Assembly: GCA_014843695.1 (NCBI GenBank)
Contig: JABXNX010000068.1
Span: 1 to 64,000, forward strand
Reading direction: 5' to 3'
Source: Archivesica marissinica
Lineage: Eukaryota; Mollusca; Bivalvia; Venerida; Vesicomyidae
Length of the DNA: 64,000 nt
In this document: one piece after another, positions 10,901 through 23,300 of the stretch
Position numbering within the stretch: position 1 is the first letter of the stretch
How the letters are laid out: every line of letters begins with the position of its first letter
Translations under genes and position numbers: made by a program
The notes under the pieces: model-generated
The model's database searches: none
Told to the model about the DNA's origin: nothing
The model's input: the letters and a program-made list of their open reading frames with translations, nothing else

Positions 10901-13900
10901 CACGTGCTTAGCCGTTTTGCTGCTGTACACAGATACACGTGCATAGTCGTTTTGCTGCTGTACACATACTACACGTGCATATTCGTTTTGCTGCTGTACA
11001 CAGAATACACGTGCATAGTCGTTTTGCTGGTTTACAGACTACACGTGCATAGTCGTTTTGCTGCTGTATACAGACAACACGTGCATAGTCGTTTTGCTTG
11101 TTTACAGACTACACGTGCATAGCCGTTTTGCTGCTGTACACAGACTACACATGCATAGTCGTTTTGCTGGTTTACAGACTACACGTGCATAGTCGGTTTG
11201 CTGCTGTACACAGACTACATGTGCATAGTCGTTTTGCTTCTTTACACACAATACACGTGCATAGTCGTTTTGCTGCTGTACACAGACTACACGTGCATAA
11301 TCGTTTTGCTGATGTACACAGAACACACGTGCATAAGCGTTTTGCTGCTGTACACAGACTACACGTGCATAGTCGTTCTGCTGCTGTACACATAGTACAC
11401 GTGCATAGTCGTTTTGCTGCTGTACACAGACTACACGTGCATAATCGTTTTGCTGCTGTACACAGACTACAGATGCATAGTCGGTTTGCTGCTGTACACA
11501 GACTACACGTGCATAGTCGTTTTGCTACATTACACAGACTACACGTGCATAGTCGTTTTGCTGATTTACAAAGAATACACGTGTATAGTCGTGTTGCTGC
11601 TTTACACATACTACACATGCATAGTAGTTTTGCTGCTGTAAACAGACTACACGTGCATAGTCGTTTTGCTGCTGTACACAGACTACACGTGCATAGTCGT
11701 TTTGCAGCTGTACACAGACTACAGATGCATAGTCGTTTGGCTGCAGTAAACATAATACACGTGCATAGTCGTTTTGCTGCTGTACACAGACTACACGTGC
11801 ATAATCGTTTTGCTGCTGTACACATACAACACGTGCATAGTCATTTCGCTGCTGTACACATACTACACGTGCATAGTCGTTTTGCTGCTGTACACAGACT
11901 ACACGTGCATAGTCGTTTTGCTGCTGTACACAGACTACACGTGCATAATCGTTTTGCTGCTGTACACAGACAACACGTGCATAGTCATTTCGCTGCTGTA
12001 CACATACTACACGTGCATAGTCGTTTTGCTGCTGTACACAGACTACACGTGCATAATCGAGTTGCTGCTGTACACAGAATACACGTGCATATTCGTTTTG
12101 CTGCTGTACAGACTACCCGGGCATAGTCGTGTTGCTGCTTTACCCAGAATACACGTGCATAGTCGTGTTGCTGCTTTACACAGAATACACGTGTATAGTC
12201 GTTTTGCTGCATTACACATACTACACCTGCATAGTCGTTTTGCTGCTGTCCACAGACACGTGCATAATCGTTTTGCTGCTGTACACAGACTACACGTGCA
12301 TAATAGTTTTGCTGCTGTAAACAGACTACACGTGCATAGTCGTTTTGCTACATTACACAGACTACACGTGCATAGTCGTTTTGCTGCTTTACACATACTA
12401 CACGTGCATAATCGATTTGCTGCTGTACACAGAATACACGTGCATAGTCGTTTTGCTGCTGTACACATACTACACGTGCATATTCGTTTTGCTGCTGTAC
12501 ACAGAATACACGTGCATAGTCGTTTTGCTGGTTTACAGACTACACGTGCATAGTCGTTTTGCTGCTGTATACAGACAACACGTGCATAGTCGTTTTGCTT
12601 GTTTACAGACTACACGTGCATAGCCGTTTTGCTGCTGTACACAGACTACACATGCATAGTCGTTTTGCTGGTTTACAGACTACACGTGCATAGTCGGTTT
12701 GCTGCTGTACACAGACTACATGTGCATAGTCGTTTTGCTTCTTTACACACAATACACGTGCATAGTCGTTTTGCTGCTGTACACAGACTACACGTGCATA
12801 ATCGTTTTGCTGATGTACACAGAACACACGTGCATAAGCGTTTTGCTGCTGTACACAGACTACACGTGCATAGTCGTTCTGCTGCTGTACACATAGTACA
12901 CGTGCATATTCGTTTTGCTGCTGTACACAGACTACACGTGCATAATCGTTTTGCTGCTGTACACAGACTACAGATGCATAGTCGGTTTGCTGCTGTACAC
13001 AGACTACACGTGCATAGTCGTTTTGCTACATTACACAGACTACACGTGCATAGTCGTTTTGCTGATTTACAAAGAATACACGTGTATAGTCGTGTTGCTG
13101 CTTTACACATACTACACATGCATAGTAGTTTTGCTGCTGTAAACAGACTACACGTGCATAGTCGTTTTGCTGCTGTACACAGACTACACGTGCATAGTCG
13201 TTTTGCAGCTGTACACAGACTACAGATGCATAGTCGTTTGGCTGCAGTAAACATAATACACGTGCATAGTCGTTTTGCTGCTGTACACAGACTACACGTG
13301 CATAATCGTTTTGCTGCTGTACACATACAACACGTGCATAGTCATTTCGCTGCTGTACACATACTACACGTGCATAGTCGTTTTGCTGCTGTACACAGAC
13401 TACACGTGCATAGTCGTTTTGCTGCTGTACACAGACTACACGTGCATAATCGTTTTGCTGCTGTACACAGACAACACGTGCATAGTCATTTCGCTGCTGT
13501 ACACATACTACACGTGCATAGTCGTTTTGCTGCTGTACACAGACTACACGTGCATAATCGAGTTGCTGCTGTACACAGAATACACGTGCATATTCGTTTT
13601 GCTGCTGTACAGACTACCCGGGCATAGTCGTGTTGCTGCTTTACCCAGAATACACGTGCATAGTCGTGTTGCTGCTTTACACAGAATACACGTGTATAGT
13701 CGTTTTGCTGCATTACACATACTACACCTGCATAGTCGTTTTGCTGCTGTCCACAGACACGTGCATAATCGTTTTGCTGCTGTACACAGACTACACGTGC
13801 ATAATAGTTTTGCTGCTGTAAACAGACTACACGTGCATAGTCGTTTTGCTACATTACACAGACTACACGTGCATAGTCGTTTTGCTGCTTTACACATACT

Positions 13901-16900
13901 ACACGTGCATAATCGATTTGCTGCTGTACACAGAATACACGTGCATAGTCGTTTTGCTGCTATACACAGACTACAGATGCATAGTCGTTTTGCTGCTGTA
14001 AACAGACTACACGTGCATAGTTGTTTTGCTACATTACACAGACTACACGTGCATAGTCGTTCAGCTGCTTTACAAAGAACACACCATGCATAGTAGTTTT
14101 GCTGCTGTAAATAGACTACACGTGCATAATCGTTTTGCTGATGTACACAGAATACACGTGCATATTCGTTTTGCTGCTGTACACAGAATACACGTGCATA
14201 TTCGTTTTGCTGCTGTACACAGACTACACATGCATAGTCGTGTTGCTGCTGTACAAAGACTACACGTGCATAATCATTTTGCTGCTGTACACAGACAACA
14301 CGTACATAGTCATTTCGCTGCTGTACACATACTACACGTGCATAGTCGTTTTGCTGCTGTACACATACTACACGTGCATAGTCGTTCTGCTGCTGTACAC
14401 ATAGTACACATGCATAGTCATTTTGCTGATGTACACAGACTACACGTGCATAATCGTTTTGCTGCTGTACACAGACTACACGTGCATAGTCGTTTTGCTG
14501 CTTTACAAAGAATACACGTCTATAGTCGTGTTGCTGCTGTACACACACTACACGTGCATATTCGTTTTGCTGCTGTACATAGAATACACGTGTTTAGTCG
14601 TGTGGCTGCTTTACACATATTACATGTGCATAGTCGTGTTGCTGCGGTAAACAAACTACACGTGCATAGTTGTTTCGCTGCTGTACACAGATACACGTGC
14701 ATATTCGTTTTGCTGCTGTACACAGAATACACGTGCATAGTCGTTTTGCTGGTTTACAGACTACACTTGCATAGTCGTTTTGCTGCTGTACACAGACAAC
14801 ACGTGCATAATCGTTTTGCTGTTTTACACAGACTACACGTGTATAGTCGTTTTGCTGCTGTACACAGACTACACCTGTATAGTCGTTTTGCTGCTGTACA
14901 CATACTACACGTGCATAGTTGTTTCGCTGCTTTACACAGACTACACGTGCATAGTCGATTTGCTACTGTAAACAAAGTACACGTGCATAGTTGTTTCGCT
15001 GCTTTACACAGACTACACGTGCTTAGCCGTTTTGCTGTTGTACACAGATACACGTGCATAGTCGTTTTGCTGCTGTACACATACTACACGTGCATATTCG
15101 TTTTGCTGCTGTACACAGAATACACGTGCAGAGTCGTTTTGCTGGTTTACAGACTACACGTGCATAGTCGTTTTGCTGCTGTATACAGACAACACGTGCA
15201 TAGTCGTTTTGCTTGTTTACAGACTACACGTGCATAGCCGTTTTGCTGCTGTACACAGACTACACATGCATAGTCGTTTTGCTGGTTTACAGACTACACG
15301 TGCATAGTCGGTTTGCTGCTGTACACAGACTACATGTGCATAGTCGTTTTGCTTCTTTACACACAATACACGTGCATAGTAGTTTTGCTGCTGTACACAG
15401 ACTACACGTGCATAGTCATTCTGCTGCTGTATACATAGTACACGTGCATAGTAGTTTTGCTGCTGTACACAGACTACAGGTGCATAATCGTTTTGCTGCT
15501 GTACACAGACTACAGATGCATAGTCGGTTTGCTGCTGTACACAGACTACAGGTGCATAATCGTTTTGCTGCTGTACACAGACTACAGATGCATAGTCGGT
15601 TTGCTGCTGTACACAGACTACACGTGCATGGTCGTTTTGCTACATTACACAGACTACACGTGTATAGTCGTTTTGCTGATTTAGACATACTACATATGCA
15701 TAGTAGTTTTGCTGCTGTAAACAGACTACACGTGTATAGTCGTTTTTCTGATTTACACAGACTACACGTGCTTAGCCGTTTTGCTGCTGTACACAGATAC
15801 ACGTGCATAGTCGTTTTGCTGCTGTACACATACTACACGTGCATATTCCTTTTGCTGCTGTACACAGAATACACATGCATAGTCGTTTTGCTGGTTTACA
15901 GACTACACGTGCATAGTCGTTTTGCTGCTGTACACAGACAACACGTGCATAGTCGTTTTGCTGGTTTACAGACTACACGTGCATAGTCGTTTTGCTGCTG
16001 TAAACAAAGTACACGTGCATAGTTGTTTCGCTGCTTTACACAGACTACACGTGCTTAGCCGTTTTGCTGCTGTACACAGATACACGTGCATAGTCGTTTT
16101 GCTGTTGTACACATACTACACTTGCATATTCATTTTGCTGCTGTACACAGAATACACGTGCATAGTCGTTTTGCTGGTTTACAGACTACACGTGCATAGT
16201 CGTTCTGCTGCTGTACACATAATACACGTGCATAGTCGTTTTGCTGCTGTACACAGACTACACGTGCATATTCGTTTTGCTGCTTTACAAAGAATACACG
16301 TATATAGTCGTTTTGCTGCTTTAGACATACTACATATGCATAGTAGTTTTGCTGCTGTAAACAGACTACACGTGTATAGTCGTTTTTCTGATTTACACAG
16401 ACAACACGTGCTTAGCCGTTTTGCTGCTGTACACAGATACACGTGCATAGTCGTTTTGCTGCTGTACACATACTACACGTGCATATTCCTTTTGCTGCTG
16501 TACACAGAATACACGTGCATAGTCGTTTTGCTGCTGTACACAGACAACACGTGCATAGTCGTTTTGCTGGTTTACAGACTACACGTGCATAGCCGTTTTG
16601 CTGCTGTACACAGACTACACATGCATAGTCGTTTTGCTGGTTTACAGACTACACGTGCATAGCCGTGTTGCTGTTGTACTTAGACTACACGTGTATAGCC
16701 GTTTTGCTGCTGTACACAGACTACACGTGCATAGTCGGTTTGCTTCATTACACATAATACATGTGCATAGTCGTTTTGCTGCTGTACACAGACTACACGT
16801 GCATAATCGTTTTGCTGCTGTAAACAGACTACACGTGCATAGTCGTTTTGCTTCTTTACACAGAATACACGTGCATAGTCGTATTGCTGCTGTACACAGA

Positions 16901-19558
16901 CTATACGTGCATAGTCGTTTTGCAGCTTTACATAGACTACACGTGCATAGCCGTTTTGCTGTTGTACATAGAATACACGTGCATAGTCATGTTACTGCTT
17001 TACACAGAAAACACGTGCATAGCAGATTTGCTGCTTTACACAGAATACACGTGTATAGCCGTGTTGCTGCTGTACATAGACTACACGTGCATAGCCGTTT
17101 TGATGCTGTACACAGAATACACGTGTATACTCGTTTTGCTATGTACACAGACTACACGTGCATACTCGTTTTGCTGCTGTACACAGACTACACGTGTATA
17201 GCCGTGTTGCTGCTGTACACAGACTACACGTGCATAGTCGTTTTGCTGCTGTACACAGACAACACGTGCATAATCGTTTTGCTGCTTTACACATACTACA
17301 CGTGTATAGTCGTTTTGCTGCTTTACACATAATACACGTGTATAGTCGTTTTGCTGCTTTACACATAATACACGTGCATAGTCGTTTTGCTCCTTTACAC
17401 AGAATTCACGTGCATAGTTGTTTTGCTGCTTTACATAGACTACACATGCATAGCCGTTTTCCTGCTATACACAGACTACACATGCATAGTCGTATTGCTG
17501 CTGTACACAGACTACACGTGCATAGTCGTTTTGTTGCTTTACATAGACTACACGTGCATAGCCGTTTTGCTGCTGTACACAGAATACACGTGCAGTCGAT
17601 TTGCTGCTTTACACAGAATACATGTGCATAGCCGTGTTGCTGCTTTACACATAATACAGGTACATAATCGTTTTGCTGCTTTACACAGACTACACATGCA
17701 TAGCCGCTTTGCTGTTGTACATAGAATACACGTGCATAATCGTTCTGCTGCTGTACACATAATACACGGGCATAGCCGTTTTGCTGCTGTACACAGAATA
17801 CACGTGCATAGCCATGTTGCTGCTTTGCACATAATACACGTGCATAGTGGTTTTGCTGCTTTACACAGAATACACTTGATTAGCCGTGTTGCTGCTTTAC
17901 ACAGAATACACATGCATAGTCGTTTTGCTGCTGTAAACAGACTACGTGTGCATAGTCGTTTTGCTGCTTTACACAGAATACACGTGCATAGCCGTTTTGC
18001 TGTTGTGCACAGAAAAATCTGCATAGCCGTGTTGCTGTTGTACATAGAATACACGTGCATAGTTGTTTTGCTGCTTTACACAGAATACACGTGCATAGTC
18101 GTTTTGCTGCTGTACACAGACTACACGTGTATAGTCGTGTTGCTGCTGTACACAGATTACACGTTTATAGTCGTTTTGCTGCTGTAAACAGACTACGTGT
18201 GCATAGTCGTTTTGCTGCTTTACACAGAATACACGTGCATAGCCGTTTTGCTGTTGTGCACAGAATAAATCTGGATAGCCGTGTTGCTGTTGTACATAGA
18301 ATACGCGTGCATAGTAGTGTTGCTGCTGTACACAGAATACACGTGCATAGTCGTTTTGCTGCTGTACACAGACTACACGTGCATAGTCGTTTTGCTGCTG
18401 TACACAGACTACACATGCATAGTCGTTTTGCTGCTGTACACAGACTACACGTGCATAGTCGTTTTGCTGCTTTACACAGAATAAACGTGCATAATCGTTT
18501 TGCTGATGTACACAGAATACACGTGAATAGTCGTTTTGTTGCTGTACACAGAATACACGTGCATAGTCGTTTTGCTGCTTTACACAGAATACATGTGCAT
18601 AGCCGTGTTGCTGCTTTACACAGAATACACGTGCATAATCGTTTTGCTGCTTTACACAAACTACACATGCATAGCCGTTTTGCTGTTGTACATAGAATAC
18701 ACGTGCATAATCGTTCTGCTGCTGTACACATAATACACGTGCATAGTTGTTTTGCTGCTTTACACAGAATACACGTGCATAGCCGTGTTGCTGCTTTACA
18801 CAGAATACACGTGCACAGTGGTGTTGCTGCTTTACACAGAATACACGTGATTAGCCGTGTTGCTGCTTTACACAGAATACACGTGATTAGCCGTGTTGCT
18901 GCTTTACACAGAATACACGTGATTAGCCGTGTTGCTGCTTTGCACATAATACACGTGCACAGTCGTGTTGCTGCCTTACACAGAATACACTTGATTAGCC
19001 GTGTTGCTGCTTTACACAGAATACACATGCATAGTCGTTTTGCTGCTGTAAACAGACTACGTGTGCATATTCGTTTTGCTGCTTTATGCAGACTACACGT
19101 GCATAGTCGTTTTGCTATTGTAAACAGATTACACGTGCATAGTCGTTTTGCTGATGTATACAGACTACACGTGCATAGTCGTTTTGCTGATGTATTCAGA
19201 CTACACGTGCATAATCGTTCTGCTGCTGTACACATAATACACGTACATAGCAGTTTTACTGCTGTACACAGAATACACGTGCATAGTCGTTTTGCTGATG
19301 TATACAGACTACACGTGCATAGTCGTTTTGCTACTTTATTCAGACAACACGTGCATAGTCGTTTTGCTGCTTTACACATACTACACGTTCATAGTCGTTT
19401 TGCTGCTTTACACATACTACACGTGCATAATCGTTTTGCTGCTGAACACATACTACACGTTCATAGTCGTTTTGCTGCTTTACACAGACTAAACGTGCAT
19501 AGTCGTTTTGCTGCTTTACATAGACTACACGTGCATAGCCATTTTGCTGCTGTGCACA
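7943..19558. repeat. 36-bp minisatellite array, about 320 units
   Basis: The unit is tgctgctgtacacagactac followed by acgtgcatagtcgttt, with many single-base variants. Most copies carry the palindrome CACGTG. The unit is divisible by three and lacks stops in two frames on each strand, so long overlapping open frames run through it on both strands: 12-residue repeats such as HRLHVHSRFAAV and CTCSLCTAAKRL. These are shadows of the period. Internal higher-order structure includes 72-bp dimers (7960-8150), a 216-bp step (8461 and 8677) and a 1501-bp tandem duplication (10938-13961). The whole array lies in the intron between the 20182-20272 and 7376-7510 exons. Confidence 0.95.
10938..13961. repeat. 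1501-bp tandem duplication within the 36-bp array
   Basis: The block starting at about 10938 recurs 1501 bp later, with one mismatch that I noticed (cgtgcatagtc at about 11401 against cgtgcatattc at 12902). 1501 is not a multiple of 36, so the breakpoints fall inside different unit positions. A third, partial copy of its first 300 bp lies at about 15075-15370. Confidence 0.85.
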
Positions 19559-19715
19559 TTTGTAACTGAAAACTCTGGAAATATGTCACAGAATGTCTTT
19601 AAAATTGTGTCGTTACGATACAATTCTAATGAAATTTAATGATATAAGTTATTTTCATCGCTAGCATGCAGAGTTAGGAGGAGGGGTGCATTTTGCAATT
19701 CTCTTTCAGTCACCA
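19559..19715. other. Unique intron spacer
   Basis: 157 bp between the 36-bp and 49-bp arrays. On the minus strand there is an acceptor-like stretch (ctcctcctaactctgcatgc, then tag), but all frames after it stop quickly. No exon is called. Confidence 0.5.
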
Positions 19716-20201
19716 CACGTCAAAGATGCGTATGGAGCACCTGGGTTCTCGCAGTAATTCATGGCACGTCAAAGATGCGTATGGAGCACCTGGGTTCTCG
19801 CAGTAATTCATGGCACGTCAAAGATGCGTATGGAGCACTTGGGTTCTCGCAGTAATTCATGGCAGGTCAAAGATGCGTATGGAGCACTTGGGTTCTCGCA
19901 GTAATTCATGGCACGTCAAAGATGCGTATGGAGCACTTGGGTTCTCGCAGTAATTCATGGCACATCAAAGATGCGTATGGAGCACTTGGATTCTCTCAGT
20001 AATTCATGGCACGTCAAAGATGCGTATGGAGCACTTGGGTTCTTGCAGTAATTCATGGCACGTCAAAGATGCGTATGGAGCACTTGGGTTCTCGCAGTAA
20101 TTCATGGCACGTCAAAGATGCGTATGGAGCACTTGGGTTCTCGCAGTAATTTATGGCATGCCAAAGATGCGTATGAAGCACTTGGGTTCTCGCAGTAATT
20201 C
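19716..20201. repeat. 49-bp minisatellite array carrying a 5' splice site
   Basis: Ten units with starts at 19716, 19765, 19814 and so on every 49 bp. On the minus strand each unit contains gaattactgcgagaaccca followed by agtgct. The rightmost copy is the 3' end of the 20182-20272 exon with its donor. The units downstream on the gene strand are therefore copies of the exon end, the splice donor and about 25 nt of intron. Confidence 0.95.
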
Positions 20202-20272
20202 AATAGTACATTCAAATGTTGCAATTGTATTTGTGTTTTCTGGACCATCCACAATTCCATTTATGTGTACAG
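20182..20272 (-). CDS. 91-nt exon of the unrecognised minus-strand gene
   Basis: The acceptor has a pyrimidine-rich tract (cctcctcatccttt) ending atgcaag at 20273. The exon is two bases, 29 codons and two bases: VHINGIVDGPENTNTIATF, then ECTIELLREP. An in-frame TAA just upstream requires the exon to begin here or at the ATG of MQAVHING. The donor is weak (cccaa, then gtgctt at 20181). It is supported because the two leftover bases join the next exon as lysine and give the smooth sequence REPKHILKMFKH. The 49-bp array copies this donor; the 48-bp array begins about 40 bp from the acceptor. Product not recognised. Confidence 0.55.
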
Positions 20273-20313
20273 CTTGCATCAGTTAAAGGATGAGGAGGCT
20301 GCTAGGGATTTTA

Positions 20314-23300
20314 GTGCATGATAGACATGGAGACTGGTGCATGATATTTAACCCATCAACACCAAGTAACTGACATGGAGACTGGTGCATGATATTTAAC
20401 CCATCAACACCAAGAAACTGACATGGAGACTGGTGCATGATATTTAACCCATCAACACCAAGTAACTGACATGGAGACTGGTGCATGATATTTAACCCAT
20501 CAACACCAAGTAACTGACATGGAGATTGGTGCATGATATTTAACCCATCAACACCAAGTAACTGACATGGAGACTGGTGCATGATATTTAACCCATCAAC
20601 ACCAAGTAACTGACATGGAGACTGGTGCATGCTAGTTAACCCATCAACACCAAGTAACTGACATGGAGACTGGTGCATGATATTTAACCCATCAACACCA
20701 AGTAACTGACATGGAGACTGGTGCATGATATTTAACCCATCAACACCACGTAACTGACATCGAGACTGGTGCATGCTATTTAACCCATCAACACCAAGTA
20801 ACTGACATGGAGACTGGTGCATGATATTTAACCCATCAACACCAAGTAACTGACATGGAGACTGGTGCATGATATTTAACCCATCAACACCAAGTAACTG
20901 ACATGGAGACTGGTGCATGGATTTAACCCATCAACACCAAGTACCTGACATGGAGACCGGTGCGTGATTTTAACCCATCAACACCAAGTAACTGACATGG
21001 AGACTGGTGCATGATATTTAACCCATCAACACCAAGTAACTGACATGGAGACTGGTGCATGATATCTAACCCATCAACACCAAGTAACTGACATGGAGAC
21101 TGGTGCATGATATTTAACCCATCAACAACAACTAACTGACATGGAGACTGGTGCATGATATTTAACCCATCAACACCAAGTAACTGACATGGAGACTGGT
21201 GCATGATATTTAACCCATCAACACCAAGTAACTGACATGGAGACTGGTGCATGATATTTTACCCATCAACACCAAGTAACTGACATGGAGACTGGTGCAT
21301 GATATTTAACCCATCAACAAAAAGTAACTGACATGGAGACTGGTGCGTGATATTTAACCCATCAACACCAAGTAACTGACATGGATACTGATGCATGATA
21401 TTTAACCCATCAACACCAAGTAACTGACATGGAGACTGGTGCATGATATTTAACCCATCAACACCATGTAACTGACATCGAGACTGGTGCATGCTATTTA
21501 ACCCATCAACACCAAGTAACTGACATGGAGACTCGTGCATGATATTTAACCCATCAACACCAAGTAACTGACATGGAGACTGGTGCGTGATATTTAACCC
21601 ATCAACACCAAGTAACTGACATGGAGACTGGTGCATGATATTTAACCCATCAACACCAAGTAACTGACATGGAGACTGGTGCATGATATTTAACCCATCA
21701 ACACCAAGTAACTGACATTGAGACTGGTGCATGATATTTAACCCATCAACACCAAGTAACTGACATGGAGACTGGTGCATGATATTTAACCCATCAACAC
21801 CAAGTAACTGACATGGAGACTGGTGCATGATATTTAACCCATCAACACCAAGTAACTGACATGGAGACTGGTGCATGATATTTAACCTATCAACACCAAG
21901 TAACTGACATGGAGACTGGTGCATGATATTTAACCCATCAACACCAAGTAACTGACATGGAGACTGGTGCATGATATTTAACCCATCAACACCAAGTAAC
22001 TGACATGGAGACTGGTGCATGATATTTAACCCATCAACACCAAGTACATGACATGGAGACTGGTGCATGATATTTAACCCATCAACACCAAGTAACTGAC
22101 ATGGAGACTGGTGCATGATATTTAACCCATCAACACCAAGTACCTGACATGGAGACTGGTGCATGATATTTAACCCATCAACACCAAGTAACTGACATGG
22201 AGACTGGTGCATGATATTTAACCCATCAACACCAAGTAACTGACATGGAGACTGGTGCATGGTATTTAACCCATCAACACCAAGTAACTGACATGGAGAC
22301 CGGTGCGTGATATTTAACCCATCAACACCAAGTAACTGACATGGAGACTGGTGCATGATATTTAACCCATCAACACCAAGTAACTGACATGGAGACTGGT
22401 GCATGATATCTAACCCATCAACACCAAGTAACTGACATGGAGACTGGTGCATGATATTTAACCCATCAACACCAAGTAACTGACATGGAGACTGGTGCCT
22501 GATATTTAACCCATCAACACCAAGTAACTGACATGGAGACTGGTGCATGATATTTTACCCATCAACACCAAGTAACTGACATGGAGACTGGTGCATGATA
22601 TTTAACCCATCAACACCAAGTAACTGACATGGAGACCGGTGAGTGATATTTAACCCATCAACACCAAGTAACTGACATGGATACTGGTGCATGATATTTA
22701 ACCCATCAACACCAAGTAACTGACATGGAGACTGGTGCATGATATTTAACCCATCAACACCAAGTAACTGACATGGAGACTGGTGCATGATATTTAACCC
22801 ATCAACACCAAGTAACTGACATGGAGACTGTTGCATGATATTTAACCCATCAACACCAAGTAACTGACATGGAGACTGGTGCGTGATATTTAACACATCA
22901 ACACCAAGTAACTGACATGGAGACTGGTGCATGATATTTAACCCATCAACACCAAGTAACTGACATGGAGACTGGTGCATGATATTTAACCCATCAACAC
23001 AAAGTAACTGACATGGAGACTGGTGCATGATATTTAACCCATCAACACCAAGTAACTGACATTGAGACTGGTACATGATATTTAACCCATCAACACCAAG
23101 TAACTGACATGGAGACTGGTGCATGATATTTAACCCATCAACACCAAGTAACTGACATTAAGACTGGTGCTTGATATTCAACCCATCAACACCAACTAAC
23201 TTACATGGAGACTGGTGCATGATATTTAACCCATCAACACCAAGTAACTGATATGGAGACTGGTGCATGCTATTTAGCCCATCAACACCAAGTAACTGAT

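Noticed and set aside
7943..19558. Many long open frames on both strands, up to about 500 codons, including cysteine-rich and histidine-rich 12-residue repeats
   Set aside because: They overlap in two frames on each strand, follow the 36-bp period exactly and have no unique start or end domain. A stop-free unit divisible by three explains them.
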